DNA of 64,000 nt from Georgenia ruanii (GTDB taxonomy: Bacteria > Actinomycetota > Actinomycetes > Actinomycetales > Actinomycetaceae), in contig NZ_VUKE01000006.1 in the NCBI RefSeq assembly GCF_009193175.1, positions 110,885-174,884 of the forward strand, given 5' to 3'. Each line of letters begins with the position of its first letter. Within the stretch, counting starts at the first letter, position 1. The notes beneath the pieces were generated by a model. That model was not told the origin of the DNA and did no database searches. It saw only the letters and a program-made list of their open reading frames with translations. Positions 52,895 to 61,724 of the stretch are shown here, one piece after another. Made by a program: the position numbers and the translations under genes.

Positions 52895-54054
52895 TGACCG
52901 AGATCGGCAAGGTGGCCCGAGGGGGGCCGCTGGACGGCCTGCGTGTCATCGAGATGGGCGGTATCGGGCCGGGGCCGTTCGCCGCGATGCTCCTTGCGGA
53001 CATGGGAGCCGACGTCATCCGAGTTGATCGGCCGGGGCGGGTGGCCGACGAGCGGACGACGGCCGCCGACGTCCTCCAGCGGGGGAGGCGGTCGATCGTC
53101 CTGGACCTGCGTTGCGAAGAGGCGGTGGAGGCGCTGCGGCACCTCGTCGACCGGGCCGGTGTGCTGATCGAGGGTTTCCGGCCCGGTGTCATGGAACGGC
53201 TCGGCCTCGGACCCGCCCAGTGCCATGTCTCCAACCCCCGGCTGGTGTACGGACGCATGACCGGGTGGGGTCAGGACGGCCCATGGGCCACTATGGCCGG
53301 GCATGACGTCAACTACATCGCCCTGGCAGGAGCCCTGCACCCTCTCGGTCGTCAAGGGGAGCCCCCGGCGGTCCCGGTCAACCTGCTCGGCGACTTCGGA
53401 GCAGGATCCCTTTACCTCGTCGCCGGAGTGCTCGCGGCGCTCTGGGAGGCGGGACGGTCCGGCCGCGGCCAGGTGGTCGACGCCGCCATCGTGGACGGCG
53501 CCGCCTCCTTGACCACGATGTTGCACGGCATGCTCGCGACCGGCGGGTGGCGCGATGAGCGGGGGGTCAACCTGCTCGACACCGGCCGTCCTTGGTACGA
53601 CGTCTACGAGACGGCGGACGGGGGGTGGATGTCCGTGGGCGCCCTGGAGGTCAAGTTCTACGCCGAGTTCGCGGCACGGCTGGGCCTGCCCGATGACCTG
53701 GTGCGCCGACCCGGACCAAATGAGTGGCCCCGGCTGCGCGCGGCGATCGCCGACAGTTTTCGCCGGCGTACCAGGGCGGAGTGGGAAACAGTCTTCGAGG
53801 GGACCGACGCGTGCGTCGCCCCCGTGCTGGGCCTGAAGGAAGTCGCCGAGCACCCCCACCTGCGTGCGCGCCAGACCTTCGTCGAGATCCAAGGTGTCCG
53901 GCAACCCGCCCCCGCACCGCGGTTCGACCGCACGCCCGGCGCCGTCCAGAGCCCCCCGGCTCGACGCGGTCAGCACACCGCGGAGGTGCTCACCGAGTGG
54001 CAGGTTCCTGCGGTGCGGGACCTCCTCGCGTCAGGTGCCGCCATCCAGGACTGA
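52894..54054 (+). CDS. CoA transferase, family III (racemase/CaiB-like)
   Basis: A 386-residue enzyme in the classical order. LDGLRVIEMGGIGPGPFAAM and ADMGADVIRVDRPG are at the N-terminus, followed by RRSIVLDLRCEEAVEAL and LVYGRMTGWGQDGPWA. The catalytic Asp falls in NLLGDFGAGSLY. The GHDVNYIALAGALHPLGR stretch is close to alpha-methylacyl-CoA racemases, so racemisation of 2-methylacyl-CoA is as likely as CoA transfer. GGAGGAGG precedes the ATG. It opens the plus-strand block right of the inverted repeat. Confidence 0.87.
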   Translation: MTEIGKVARGGPLDGLRVIEMGGIGPGPFAAMLLADMGADVIRVDRPGRVADERTTAADVLQRGRRSIVLDLRCEEAVEALRHLVDRAGVLIEGFRPGVMERLGLGPAQCHVSNPRLVYGRMTGWGQDGPWATMAGHDVNYIALAGALHPLGRQGEPPAVPVNLLGDFGAGSLYLVAGVLAALWEAGRSGRGQVVDAAIVDGAASLTTMLHGMLATGGWRDERGVNLLDTGRPWYDVYETADGGWMSVGALEVKFYAEFAARLGLPDDLVRRPGPNEWPRLRAAIADSFRRRTRAEWETVFEGTDACVAPVLGLKEVAEHPHLRARQTFVEIQGVRQPAPAPRFDRTPGAVQSPPARRGQHTAEVLTEWQVPAVRDLLASGAAIQD

Positions 54055-54067
54055 GAGGACCATTATT

Positions 54068-54840
54068 GTGACGATCGACGCCAGCCTCGGGTGCGACGTC
54101 CGGCCCTGGCGCGTGACCTGGACCGACCGGGATGCGTTGCTCTACGCGCTCGGCGTCGGAGCGGAGGCGACGACGTCGCCCTCACCACGAAGAACTCACA
54201 CGGTGCGCCGCAGCTTGTGCTGCCAACCTTCGCGGTGATCGTCGCCACCGGCTTCGACGTTTTGCCCAAGCTCGACAAGATCTCCAACGGGCGGCTGCTG
54301 CACGGCTCCCAAGAGGTTCGGGTGCGCCGGCCGATTTCGCCGGTGGGAGAGCTGTCGGTGGTATCGGAGAGCGCGGGGCTGCAGGACCAAGGGGGAGGCA
54401 ATGCGATCGTGCCCTTGCTGGTCGCGGCTTCGATCGCGACACCGGCGAACTCGTTGCCTAGACACTGACGACCATCGTCTTCCGCGGCAGGGGAGGACCG
54501 GCTGAGCGCAGAGCCGGTGTGCAGATCCCTGACCGGCCCGCCGATCTGGAGATCGATGAACTCACCGACGAGCGGCTGCCGCTCATCTACCGGCTGTCCG
54601 GCGACCGCAACCCCTCCATAGCGACGCCTGGTTCGGTCGCGAGACGGCCGGCTTCCCCCCCCCCCGACAATCCTGCACGGCCTGTGCACCTACGGCATCA
54701 CCGGTCAGGCCGCCGTTCGCGCCGTGTGCGACGGCAATCCGACCCGCCTGTCCGCCCTCTCCGCCGCAGATCCACGGCGACCGATTGACGACGTCGGTGT
54801 CGGGCACCCGTGTGCACGTGGTCTCTTGAAGCGAGGCCAG
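54068..54840 (+). pseudogene. MaoC-type 2-enoyl-CoA hydratase, decayed
   Basis: Begins at a GTG behind GAGAGG, 13 bases after the CoA transferase, as VTIDASLGCDVRPWRVTWTD. The frame shifts near 54170 into TTKNSHGAPQLVLPTFAVIV, which is the N-terminal half of a MaoC hydratase. It shifts again before DLEIDELTDERLPLIYRLSG, DRNP and ILHGLCTYGITGQAAVRAV, the hydratase 2 motif. The rest breaks up. At least three indels and a shortened tail make it non-functional as read. An 11-C run at 54655-54665 lies in the motif region. Confidence 0.72.
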
Positions 54841-54903
54841 CAGCCCGGACAGCGCAAGGACGTGCCCTGGTACGAGTGGTGCGACGAGAACCACAAATAA
54901 TCA

Positions 54904-54932
54904 TTGACGGCCCGATAGTCGAGCAATAGATT
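54904..54932 (+). promoter_or_regulatory. promoter of the PEP-utilizing protein gene
   Basis: TTGACG at 54904-54909 and TAGATT at 54927-54932 are 17 bases apart in an AT-rich patch. CAAT-AG-ATTG forms a small palindrome over the -10. Confidence 0.55.
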
Positions 54933-54988
54933 GCACTGACCCAAACAAGTAGGATGACGACTGATCGCCCTGGAGAGTGATGGACGAC

Positions 54989-56725
54989 ATGGCCGACAAG
55001 TGGATCACCGACTGGGAGCCGAGCACGCGCTTCGTGCACTACACGCGGTCGAATGTAGGGGAGGTCAGTCCCGACCCGTCGACTCCCCTGGGGTGGACGT
55101 TCGCGTGGGAAGGCGCCTTCGCCCCCGGGTGGGCGGACGGCACCATCGGCACGGGTGCCGTGTTCCCGCACGAGGTCGAGGGCGAGCACCCGCCGGTGCT
55201 GGGCCATTTCGGTGGGCGTCTCTACATCAACCTGTCCGCGTCACGTATGCAGGCGGTGCGCAGCGACCGAATGACGGTCAAGGACTTTGACCGCGCCTTC
55301 TTCGGCTCGCACCCGGACGTGCCGGAGTACGTTCCGCACCCGGACGACGACCAGCCCGAGCTCACGAAGAAGATGAACGAGCACATGGCTCGCATCATGA
55401 CTCTCTCGGAGTGGCCGGGCCTGGCGGAGGAGCGGGCGAAGATCGACGCGATCCGCGCGAACCGACCGGACTTCTCCTCCTTGAGCAACCAGGAGTTGGT
55501 CGACCACGCCCGCACGCTGCTGCCGCCGATGCGCACCATGTTCGGGCTGCACGTCCTCCTGACGTTCGCCGGTGCCGTGCCGATGGCCGTCCTCGGCGCT
55601 GTTGGGGATGCGATCGGCGACCCGTCGATCGCGATGCGGGTCCTCGGGCACGTCGGTGACGTGGACTCCGAGGCGCACAACATCGAGCTGTGGGAGATGT
55701 CGCGGTTCCTGCGCTCCTCCCCGGTGCTGACCGACGCCTTCGACCGCGGCACCGACGACCTGTTGGTACGCCTGCGCGCCAGCGACTCCCCGGATGCGGA
55801 GGCGTTCCTCCGCCGCCTCGACGCCTTCCTGTTCGATTTCGGCTCCCGCGGCACCAACGAGTGGGAGCTGGCCTCGGAGAGCTGGGAGATCGCCCCCACC
55901 CTCGTCCTGAAGTACCTCGTCAGCCTCCGCAGGCAGCCCGACGACTCGGCCGTCTCGGGCCGGAAGGCGGAGAGCGAGGCCAACCGTGACGAGACATTGG
56001 CCGCCGTCCGTGCGCAGCTCCAGTCGAGTCCTGAGCTCCTCGCGCAGTTCGAGCTCGGCGTGGCAACGAGCCGAATCATCGCGTGGCGCGAGCGGACCAA
56101 GACGAGCGGCACCAAGGTGACCAACGAGGCTCGGGTCGTCTTCCGCGAGCTCGGCCGACGAGCGGTCGCCGACGGTCACCTCGACGACTGGCGGCTGATC
56201 TACATGCTGCTCGCCAGCGAGCTCGACGACTTCGCTTCCGACCCGGCCAAGTTCGAGGCCACCCTCAAGAAGCGCAAGGCCGGCTACGACGAGCTGTTCG
56301 ACCTCGAGCCCCCCTTCATCATCGCCAACGGCAACGTCCCACCGCTGTCACAGTGGAAGCGCAAGTCCGACTCCACCTCCACCCCTACCGGCACGTCCCA
56401 GCGGGTGACTCAGATGGTCGGCACGCCTGGCTCCTCCGGGGTCGTCACCGGCACGGCTCGCGTGCTCCACGACCCGTACGAAGCCGACCACCTCGAGCCG
56501 GGCGGCATCATCGTCGCGCGCGTCACCGATCCGGCATGGACCCCGCTGTTCATGCTCGCCGGCGGTGTGGTCATGGACGAGGGCGGACAGGCCAGTCACG
56601 CGGTCATCGTCAGCCGGGAGCTCGGCATCCCCTGCGCCGTCGCCGTCACCGACGCCACCCTGCACATCCCGGACGGCTCGACCGTGACCGTCGACGGCGG
56701 CACCGGCACCGTCACGGTCCATTGA
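54989..56725 (+). CDS. PEP-utilizing phosphotransferase without ATP-grasp (rifampin phosphotransferase-like C-terminal parts)
   Basis: A 578-residue protein. Residues 1 to about 470 resemble the central substrate-binding part of rifampin phosphotransferase-type enzymes (FVHYTRSNVGEVSPDPSTPL, FGGRLYINLSA, MRVLGHVGDVDSEAHNIELW). The C-terminus is a swivelling His domain with GGQASHAVIVSRELGIPCAV. The N-terminal ATP-grasp domain of full-length enzymes is missing. It would need phosphate from another subunit; the ATP-grasp/His protein at 45079 is a candidate. The ATG at 54989 has the best distance from GGAGAG; GTG 54977 and ATG 54980 are too close to it. Confidence 0.75.
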   Translation: MADKWITDWEPSTRFVHYTRSNVGEVSPDPSTPLGWTFAWEGAFAPGWADGTIGTGAVFPHEVEGEHPPVLGHFGGRLYINLSASRMQAVRSDRMTVKDFDRAFFGSHPDVPEYVPHPDDDQPELTKKMNEHMARIMTLSEWPGLAEERAKIDAIRANRPDFSSLSNQELVDHARTLLPPMRTMFGLHVLLTFAGAVPMAVLGAVGDAIGDPSIAMRVLGHVGDVDSEAHNIELWEMSRFLRSSPVLTDAFDRGTDDLLVRLRASDSPDAEAFLRRLDAFLFDFGSRGTNEWELASESWEIAPTLVLKYLVSLRRQPDDSAVSGRKAESEANRDETLAAVRAQLQSSPELLAQFELGVATSRIIAWRERTKTSGTKVTNEARVVFRELGRRAVADGHLDDWRLIYMLLASELDDFASDPAKFEATLKKRKAGYDELFDLEPPFIIANGNVPPLSQWKRKSDSTSTPTGTSQRVTQMVGTPGSSGVVTGTARVLHDPYEADHLEPGGIIVARVTDPAWTPLFMLAGGVVMDEGGQASHAVIVSRELGIPCAVAVTDATLHIPDGSTVTVDGGTGTVTVH

Positions 56726-56790
56726 TCGCCGAAGGCCGCCAGCCGGTGGCGTGAGCAGGCGTGACCTCCGCGCCAGACAGGAGCAACTCC

Positions 56791-58419
56791 ATGTTCCACC
56801 AACCGTCACACCGGTCGCACGACGTCGTCGTGCTGGGCTCCGGAGCATCGGGCCTGACAGCGGCGCTGGCGGCGGCCGCCGGCGGCGCCGACGTCGGCCT
56901 GATCGAGAAAAGTGACCTCTTGGGCGGTGCGACCGCGCTCTCCGGTGGCGTGTGCTGGGTGCCGAACAACAGCCACATGCGCCAAGCCGGTGCGACGGAC
57001 TCACGTGAGGAAGCGCTGACCTACCTCCAGTCGCTGTCGCACGGTCGGATCGATCCCGGGCTCGTCGCCGCGTTCGTCGACTATGCTCCCGAGGCGTTCG
57101 ACTGGGTGGAGCAGCATACGCCGATCCGCTTCAACGTGCTCGCGGGATTCCCGGACTACCACCCCGAGAACCCGGGCGGCAAGCCGGACGGAGGTCGCTC
57201 ACTCGAGCCCGGCCTCGTGGCGTTCAACGCGCTCGGGGCGTGGGAGGACCGGATCGTCGTCCCGCACCGCAACCCGCACCTCGCGGTGCTCGAGCTGGCG
57301 CTCACGGGCGGCCAGGGAGTCGCGCCGGAGGAGATGGAGCGGCGCCTGGCCCACAACATCCGGGGCGGTGGGCCGGCGCTCATCGCCGGGCTGCTCCAGG
57401 CGCTGCTGGAGCACGGCGTCGAACCGTGGACCTCCGCACGGGCGCGTCGGCTCCTGGTGGACGACGAGCGGGTGGTGGGGGTCGAGGTGGAGACCGCCGA
57501 GGGTGTGGTCACGGTGGGCGCCAAGGCGGTGATCATCGCCACCGGTGGATTCGAGTGGGACCCCGAGCTAGTCCGCGACTTCCTGCGCGGGCCGATGACC
57601 CATCCCGTCGGCGTGCAGACCAACACCGGTGACGGTCTCCGGATGGCCATGGACGCGGGTGCAGCGCTGGGCAACATGAGCGAGGCCTGGTGGGCTCCCG
57701 TGGTGGAGATCCCCCAGGGCGACCGAGGCGTGCCGCCGCGCCGGCAGGTTATCCAGCAGGAACGGATCCTGCCCCACTGCCTCATGGTCAACGACCGGGG
57801 TCAGCGGTTCACCAACGAGGCGGCCAACTACAACGCACTCGGCGGCGCCTTCCACCAGTTCGACCCGACCACGTTCCGGTACTCGAACCTCCCGGCCTGG
57901 CTGGTCTTCGATAGCCAGTACTGGTCGGCCTACGGCTTTCTGGGTCACCGCGGCGACCAAGTACCGGACTGGCTGACCAAAGCGGACTCGCTCGACGAAC
58001 TCGCGGCGCTCCTCGACCTCGATGCGGATGCGTTGACCCGCACCGTGCAGGAGTGGAACCGGATGGTCGCCGAGGGGGCCGACTGCTCCTTCGGTCGAGG
58101 GGTCAGCGCCTACGACCGGTGGCTGGGGGAGCGCTCCCGCGATGGCGCTCTCCGGACCCTGGGTGATCTGGGGCAGGCGCCGTACTTCGCCGTGCCGGTC
58201 CACAGCGGTGCTCTCGGCACCAAGGGCGGGCCGAAGACGACCAGCAGTGGTCAGGTGCTCGATCCCTTCGACGATGTCATCATCGGCCTCTATGCCGTCG
58301 GCAACGCCATGGCCGGGGCGACCGGCATGGTGTACGGCGGCGGGGGAGGAACGCTGGGCCCCGCGGTCACCTTCGGTTACCTGGCAGGGCAGCATGCTGC
58401 TGGAGTGACCACCTCTTGA
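56791..58419 (+). CDS. FAD-dependent dehydrogenase (3-ketosteroid dehydrogenase/fumarate reductase flavoprotein family)
   Basis: A 542-residue flavoprotein. The FAD site is DVVVLGSGASGLTAALAAAAGG, with GLIEKSDLLGGATALSGGVCW. The cap region includes AFVDYAPEAFDWVEQHT. AVIIATGGFEWDPELVRDFL and the C-terminal GLYAVGNAMAGATGMVYGGGGGTLGPAVTFGYLAG close the FAD domain. This pattern is shared by KstD-like desaturases and other 2-ene-forming enzymes. The ATG at 56791 follows AGGAG; a GTG at 56761 adds ten residues. It may desaturate a cyclic ketone or reduce an enoate. Confidence 0.83.
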   Translation: MFHQPSHRSHDVVVLGSGASGLTAALAAAAGGADVGLIEKSDLLGGATALSGGVCWVPNNSHMRQAGATDSREEALTYLQSLSHGRIDPGLVAAFVDYAPEAFDWVEQHTPIRFNVLAGFPDYHPENPGGKPDGGRSLEPGLVAFNALGAWEDRIVVPHRNPHLAVLELALTGGQGVAPEEMERRLAHNIRGGGPALIAGLLQALLEHGVEPWTSARARRLLVDDERVVGVEVETAEGVVTVGAKAVIIATGGFEWDPELVRDFLRGPMTHPVGVQTNTGDGLRMAMDAGAALGNMSEAWWAPVVEIPQGDRGVPPRRQVIQQERILPHCLMVNDRGQRFTNEAANYNALGGAFHQFDPTTFRYSNLPAWLVFDSQYWSAYGFLGHRGDQVPDWLTKADSLDELAALLDLDADALTRTVQEWNRMVAEGADCSFGRGVSAYDRWLGERSRDGALRTLGDLGQAPYFAVPVHSGALGTKGGPKTTSSGQVLDPFDDVIIGLYAVGNAMAGATGMVYGGGGGTLGPAVTFGYLAGQHAAGVTTS

Positions 58420-58443
58420 TATTGGTCGAATTTCAGATAGTCT
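58416..58443 (+). promoter_or_regulatory. promoter of the P450 gene
   Basis: TTGATA at 58416-58421 and TAGTCT at 58438-58443 are 16 bases apart. CAGA-TAG-TCTG forms a palindrome over the -10 and CATAGAGT (also in the repeat at 52655) lies just downstream. Confidence 0.5.
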
Positions 58444-58515
58444 GTTCATAGAGTTTTAGTCCCCTCGCCTGCCGTACTGCCCATGCTCGTCCAGGGCGAC
58501 ACGTGAAAGAGCTGC

Positions 58516-59715
58516 ATGATGACTGACAAATCCCAGGGCGTCCCCACGGTGGACCTGGACCTCTCCAGCAGGCGCATCGAACCCGCCGGGACGCAGTGGC
58601 AGGAGATCGATGAGCTGCGCGAGAAGCACCGCTACTTCAAGAACACCCACACCGACCCCGGGTACTGGGTCCTCACCCGGCACGAGGACATCCTCGAGGC
58701 CTATCGCGACTGGGAGACCTTCACCAACGCATCGGTGATCGCGGTGGATCCCAACCCGTCCTACCGGATGCTCCCGTCCATGTCCGACCCGCCGGTCCAC
58801 GCGCACTACCGCAAGCTGGTCAACAGCTGGTTCGCGCCGCCCGCGGTGGAACGTCACCGCGACGCGCTGCGCAGCCACGCGCGGACCCTGATCGGGGAGC
58901 TGGCCGTCCAGGGTCGGACCGACTTCATGGCGGACTACGCGGACATCTACCCTTCCTACGCACTCATGCTGATCCTCGGCCTGCCGTTGGAGGACGCAGC
59001 GTTCATCCGCGAGTGCTCGCACCGGATCAGCGGACACTCGGCGGGGAGCGCCACGGACGCGATGAAGCAGGGCCGCATCGACTTCGAGGCGTACTGGCAG
59101 GGCCTGATCGACGATCGCCGGGCATACCCCAGGGATCCCGGCGCGGACCTGGTAACGCACCTCACGCAGGCGAGCCTCGGCGGTGACGTGCTGCCGGACC
59201 GCGACATGATCGACCTGCTGGTGACGATCGCCCACGGCGCCCTGGACACGACGAAGGCCCAACTGGGTTGGTGCCTCTACCACCTCGCGAAGACCCCAGA
59301 CGACCGCGCGTGGCTGGTTCGCGACCCGGAGATCATCCCCAGCGCCGTAGAGGAACTGCTGCGCGCCTACCCGATCATAAGCATGGCGCGCAAGGTGTCG
59401 CGCGACACCGACTTCCACGGATGTCCGATGAAGGCCGGTGACATGGTGCTGCTGTCGACGCAGGCGGCGGCGCGGGACCCGAGGTCGTTCCCGGACGCCG
59501 ATCAAGTGAAGCTCGGCCGGTCCCCGAACCGGCACATCGCCTTCGGCGCAAGCCGTCACCGCTGCCTCGGCTCCCACCTGGCCCGAGCCGAGCTCATCGT
59601 CACCTTGGAGGAATGGCACCGGCTCATCCCGGACTACCGGATCGACACGGACAAGCAGCTCCTCGCGAGCGCCGGCAACATCGTCCTGCAAGAGCTCCCG
59701 CTGTCCTGGCTCTGA
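58516..59715 (+). CDS. cytochrome P450
   Basis: A 399-residue soluble bacterial P450. The I-helix reads GALDTTKAQLG, the K-helix ExxR is in EELLRAYP, and the haem Cys lies in FGASRHRCLGSHLARAEL. The stretch DFHGCPMKAGDMVLL and the overall layout are like P450cam-type enzymes that hydroxylate terpenoids; that is only a resemblance. No ferredoxin reductase or ferredoxin is next to it. The 7Fe ferredoxin at 34948 is the only one in the window. Two adjacent ATGs are possible starts. Confidence 0.93.
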   Translation: MMTDKSQGVPTVDLDLSSRRIEPAGTQWQEIDELREKHRYFKNTHTDPGYWVLTRHEDILEAYRDWETFTNASVIAVDPNPSYRMLPSMSDPPVHAHYRKLVNSWFAPPAVERHRDALRSHARTLIGELAVQGRTDFMADYADIYPSYALMLILGLPLEDAAFIRECSHRISGHSAGSATDAMKQGRIDFEAYWQGLIDDRRAYPRDPGADLVTHLTQASLGGDVLPDRDMIDLLVTIAHGALDTTKAQLGWCLYHLAKTPDDRAWLVRDPEIIPSAVEELLRAYPIISMARKVSRDTDFHGCPMKAGDMVLLSTQAAARDPRSFPDADQVKLGRSPNRHIAFGASRHRCLGSHLARAELIVTLEEWHRLIPDYRIDTDKQLLASAGNIVLQELPLSWL

Positions 59716-59723
59716 CACACAGG

Positions 59724-59768
59724 CGTCGTCGATGGACGACGGCACGCGACGACCCGCGCTCGCGCGGG
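59724..59768 (+). terminator. two tandem hairpins after the P450 gene
   Basis: CGTCGTC-GATG-GACGACG (59724-59741) and CCCGCG-CTCG-CGCGGG (59753-59768) are perfect stems with tetraloops, directly after the P450 stop. No T runs follow. They may end or attenuate transcription before the NIPSNAP gene. Confidence 0.5.
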
Positions 59769-59817
59769 ACCTCCGACCTCCCGGCAATCGTCGGGCCCTA
59801 TCAACAAGGAGAGCTAC

Positions 59818-60138
59818 GTGACGCAGACCTTCTTCATGGCCAGCCTCAAGCTCAACTACGGCGCCCTCAACGCGTGGAACGACGCCTTCCAGCACCTCGT
59901 GCCGGTCTTCGAGGAGCTGGGCTGGAAGCTCCGAGGGTCCTACCACACCATCGTCGGGGACATCTTCGAGGTCATCAACATCTGGCAGATCCCCGACGCC
60001 AACGCCATTGGCGAGGCTCGCAAGGCCGCCCGGTCGCACCCCGCCTACCTCGAGTACGGGACGAAGCTGCCAGCGTTGATCGATCGCGAGGACCTGGCGA
60101 TCCTCGAGTCGAACCCCTTCAGCCCGCCGTTCGACTGA
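59818..60138 (+). CDS. NIPSNAP family protein
   Basis: A 106-residue protein with the ferredoxin-like alpha-beta fold of the NIPSNAP/dimeric barrel group (FFMASLKLNYGALNAWNDAF, WKLRGSYHTIVGDIFEVINIWQIPDAN). The GTG follows AAGGAG. No catalytic residues are known for the family. A paralogue is at 61278, on the other side of the aldo-keto reductase. Small barrels of this kind sometimes act on short-lived catabolic products. Confidence 0.78.
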   Translation: MTQTFFMASLKLNYGALNAWNDAFQHLVPVFEELGWKLRGSYHTIVGDIFEVINIWQIPDANAIGEARKAARSHPAYLEYGTKLPALIDREDLAILESNPFSPPFD

Positions 60139-60177
60139 GCCTGCGAGCGCGAGGCGGCGAGCTCCTAGGAGGTCTCG

Positions 60178-61203
60178 ATGGAGTACAGAGCACTCGGCCG
60201 GACCGGTGTGAAGGTGAGCGCCCTGGCGCTCGGTGGGATGAACTTTGGCCCGTTCGGCGGCACGACGCAGGATGAGGTGACCAGCATCGTCCGGCAGGCG
60301 CTGGACGCCGGCGTCAACGTCATCGACACCGCCGATGTCTACTCCGACGGTGCCTCCGAGGAGCTCATCGGTCGAGCGCTGACCGGTGTCTCCCGGTCCG
60401 AGGTCTTCCTCGCGACCAAGTTCGGGCTGCCGTTCCGCGGGCGGTCTGGCTGCGGCGGATCGCGGCGGTGGATCATCGAGGCTGTCGAGGCCAGCCTTCG
60501 CCGTCTCGGCACGGACTATATCGACCTCTACCAGATGCACCGCCCCGACCCGGACACGGACATCGGCGAGACCTTGGCTGCCCTCACCCACCTGCAGGCG
60601 CAGGGCAAGGTCCGTTACATCGGTTCCTCCACCTTCAGCGGTGCGGAGATCGTCGAGGCGCAGTGGGAGTCCGAGCGGCAGTCCCTGGCGCGATTCGTCT
60701 GCGAGCAGCCGCCGTACTCCATCCTCGCGCGGTCCGTCGAGACCGAGGTGCTTCCCACCGCGCGCAAGCATGGTCTGGGGATCATGGTCTGGAGTCCCCT
60801 GGCGGGCGGCTACCTGTCAGGTCGGTACCGTCCGGGCGCGGCCGCGCAACCATCGCATCGTGACCTGGTGCGTATGAAGATGGGCCGGGCGGCCGAGGCC
60901 GTTCCCGAGGACGAGCTCAAGCACAGAGCCGCAGAGGAGCTGTTCGGGCTGGCCGGGGAGGCAGGGCTATCTCTCATCGAGATGGCGCTCGCGTTCGCGA
61001 TCCGCCACCCGGCCGTCACCAGCGCGACTCTCGGGCCGCGGACGGTCGAACAGCTTCAGTCGCAGCTTCCGGCAGCAGACGTCGTCCTCTCCGACGACGT
61101 CCTCGACCGCATCGATCAGATCGTGGCGCCCGGCCGAACCCTGAAGCCAGCGGACGACAAGGCTGTGTCGCCGGCGTTGGCAGCGGCCAACCGGCGCCGC
61201 TGA
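60178..61203 (+). CDS. aldo/keto reductase
   Basis: A 341-residue (beta/alpha)8 NADPH oxidoreductase. MEYRALGRTGVKVSALALGG opens it. The tetrad Asp, Tyr, Lys and His appears in DTADVYSDGASEELIG, LATKFGLP and YQMHRPDPDTDIGE. GIMVWSPLAGGYLSGRYRPG and TLGPRTVEQLQSQL bind the nucleotide. It interconverts ketones or aldehydes and alcohols. AGGAGG is just upstream. It would fit next to the P450 for processing a hydroxylated product. Confidence 0.9.
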   Translation: MEYRALGRTGVKVSALALGGMNFGPFGGTTQDEVTSIVRQALDAGVNVIDTADVYSDGASEELIGRALTGVSRSEVFLATKFGLPFRGRSGCGGSRRWIIEAVEASLRRLGTDYIDLYQMHRPDPDTDIGETLAALTHLQAQGKVRYIGSSTFSGAEIVEAQWESERQSLARFVCEQPPYSILARSVETEVLPTARKHGLGIMVWSPLAGGYLSGRYRPGAAAQPSHRDLVRMKMGRAAEAVPEDELKHRAAEELFGLAGEAGLSLIEMALAFAIRHPAVTSATLGPRTVEQLQSQLPAADVVLSDDVLDRIDQIVAPGRTLKPADDKAVSPALAAANRRR

Positions 61204-61277
61204 CCAGGCCCAGGCCAGCACTCAACCAGTACGGCGGTGGCGCCGCGCCACCTCGTGTATCCGATCGGACCCAGAGG

Positions 61278-61595
61278 TTGCCCCATGAGAAGACGTTCGT
61301 GATCGCCCGGCTCCATGTGAAGTACGGCCGGCTGGGCCCGTTCAACGAAGCCATGGCCGGGCTCATCCCGATCTTCGAGGGACTGGGGTGGGAACTCCTC
61401 GGTGCCTACTCCACCCTGATCGGCGACATCCACGAGGTGACCGACATCTGGGCGGTGCCGGATGCGAACGCGGTGGGTGAGGTGCGCCTGGCCGCGCGCA
61501 GCCACCCGGAGTACCTCACCTACGCTCCTGCCCTGGCCGACCTCCTCGACTCCGAGGTGATCTCCGTGACGACCAAGGTGCCCTACAGCCCGTGA
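61278..61595 (+). CDS. NIPSNAP family protein (second copy)
   Basis: A 105-residue protein like the one at 59818 (IARLHVKYGRLGPFNEAM, WELLGAYSTLIGDIHEVTDIW, PDANAVGEVRLAARSHPEYL). The listed TTG start at 61278 has AGAGG immediately before it, which is too close; GTG at 61296 with GAGAAG upstream is an alternative. It follows the aldo-keto reductase by 74 bases. The two copies probably arose by local duplication. Confidence 0.72.
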   Translation: MPHEKTFVIARLHVKYGRLGPFNEAMAGLIPIFEGLGWELLGAYSTLIGDIHEVTDIWAVPDANAVGEVRLAARSHPEYLTYAPALADLLDSEVISVTTKVPYSP

Positions 61596-61613
61596 TTCCG
61601 CGTCAAAGGTCTA

Positions 61614-61643
61614 TTCAGAGACTGTCTAGGCGTAAGGTATTCT
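61614..61643 (+). promoter_or_regulatory. possible promoter of the aldehyde dehydrogenase gene
   Basis: TATTCT at 61638-61643 is a good -10. TTCAGA at 61614-61619 is a weak -35, 18 bases away. AGAC-T-GTCT (61619-61627) is a short palindrome between them. Confidence 0.35.
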
Positions 61644-61724
61644 CGCCGGGAGCGGGGTCTCTCGTGACCCATCACCTCGAGCGCCTCGCGAGGGGCGCGA
61701 CGTATCTCATGAAGGAGATGGCCT

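Noticed and set aside
54655..54665. 11-C tract as a phase-variation switch
   Set aside because: The gene around it has several other frame breaks, so switching the tract would not restore a protein.
45079..56725. Phenylphosphate synthase (PpsABC) system
   Set aside because: The subunit division differs (here ATP-grasp and His are in one protein), no CBS-domain subunit is seen, and no phenylphosphate carboxylase genes are present.
58456..60771. 771-codon minus-strand frame opposite the P450
   Set aside because: No motifs, and it covers the terminators and promoters of plus-strand genes.
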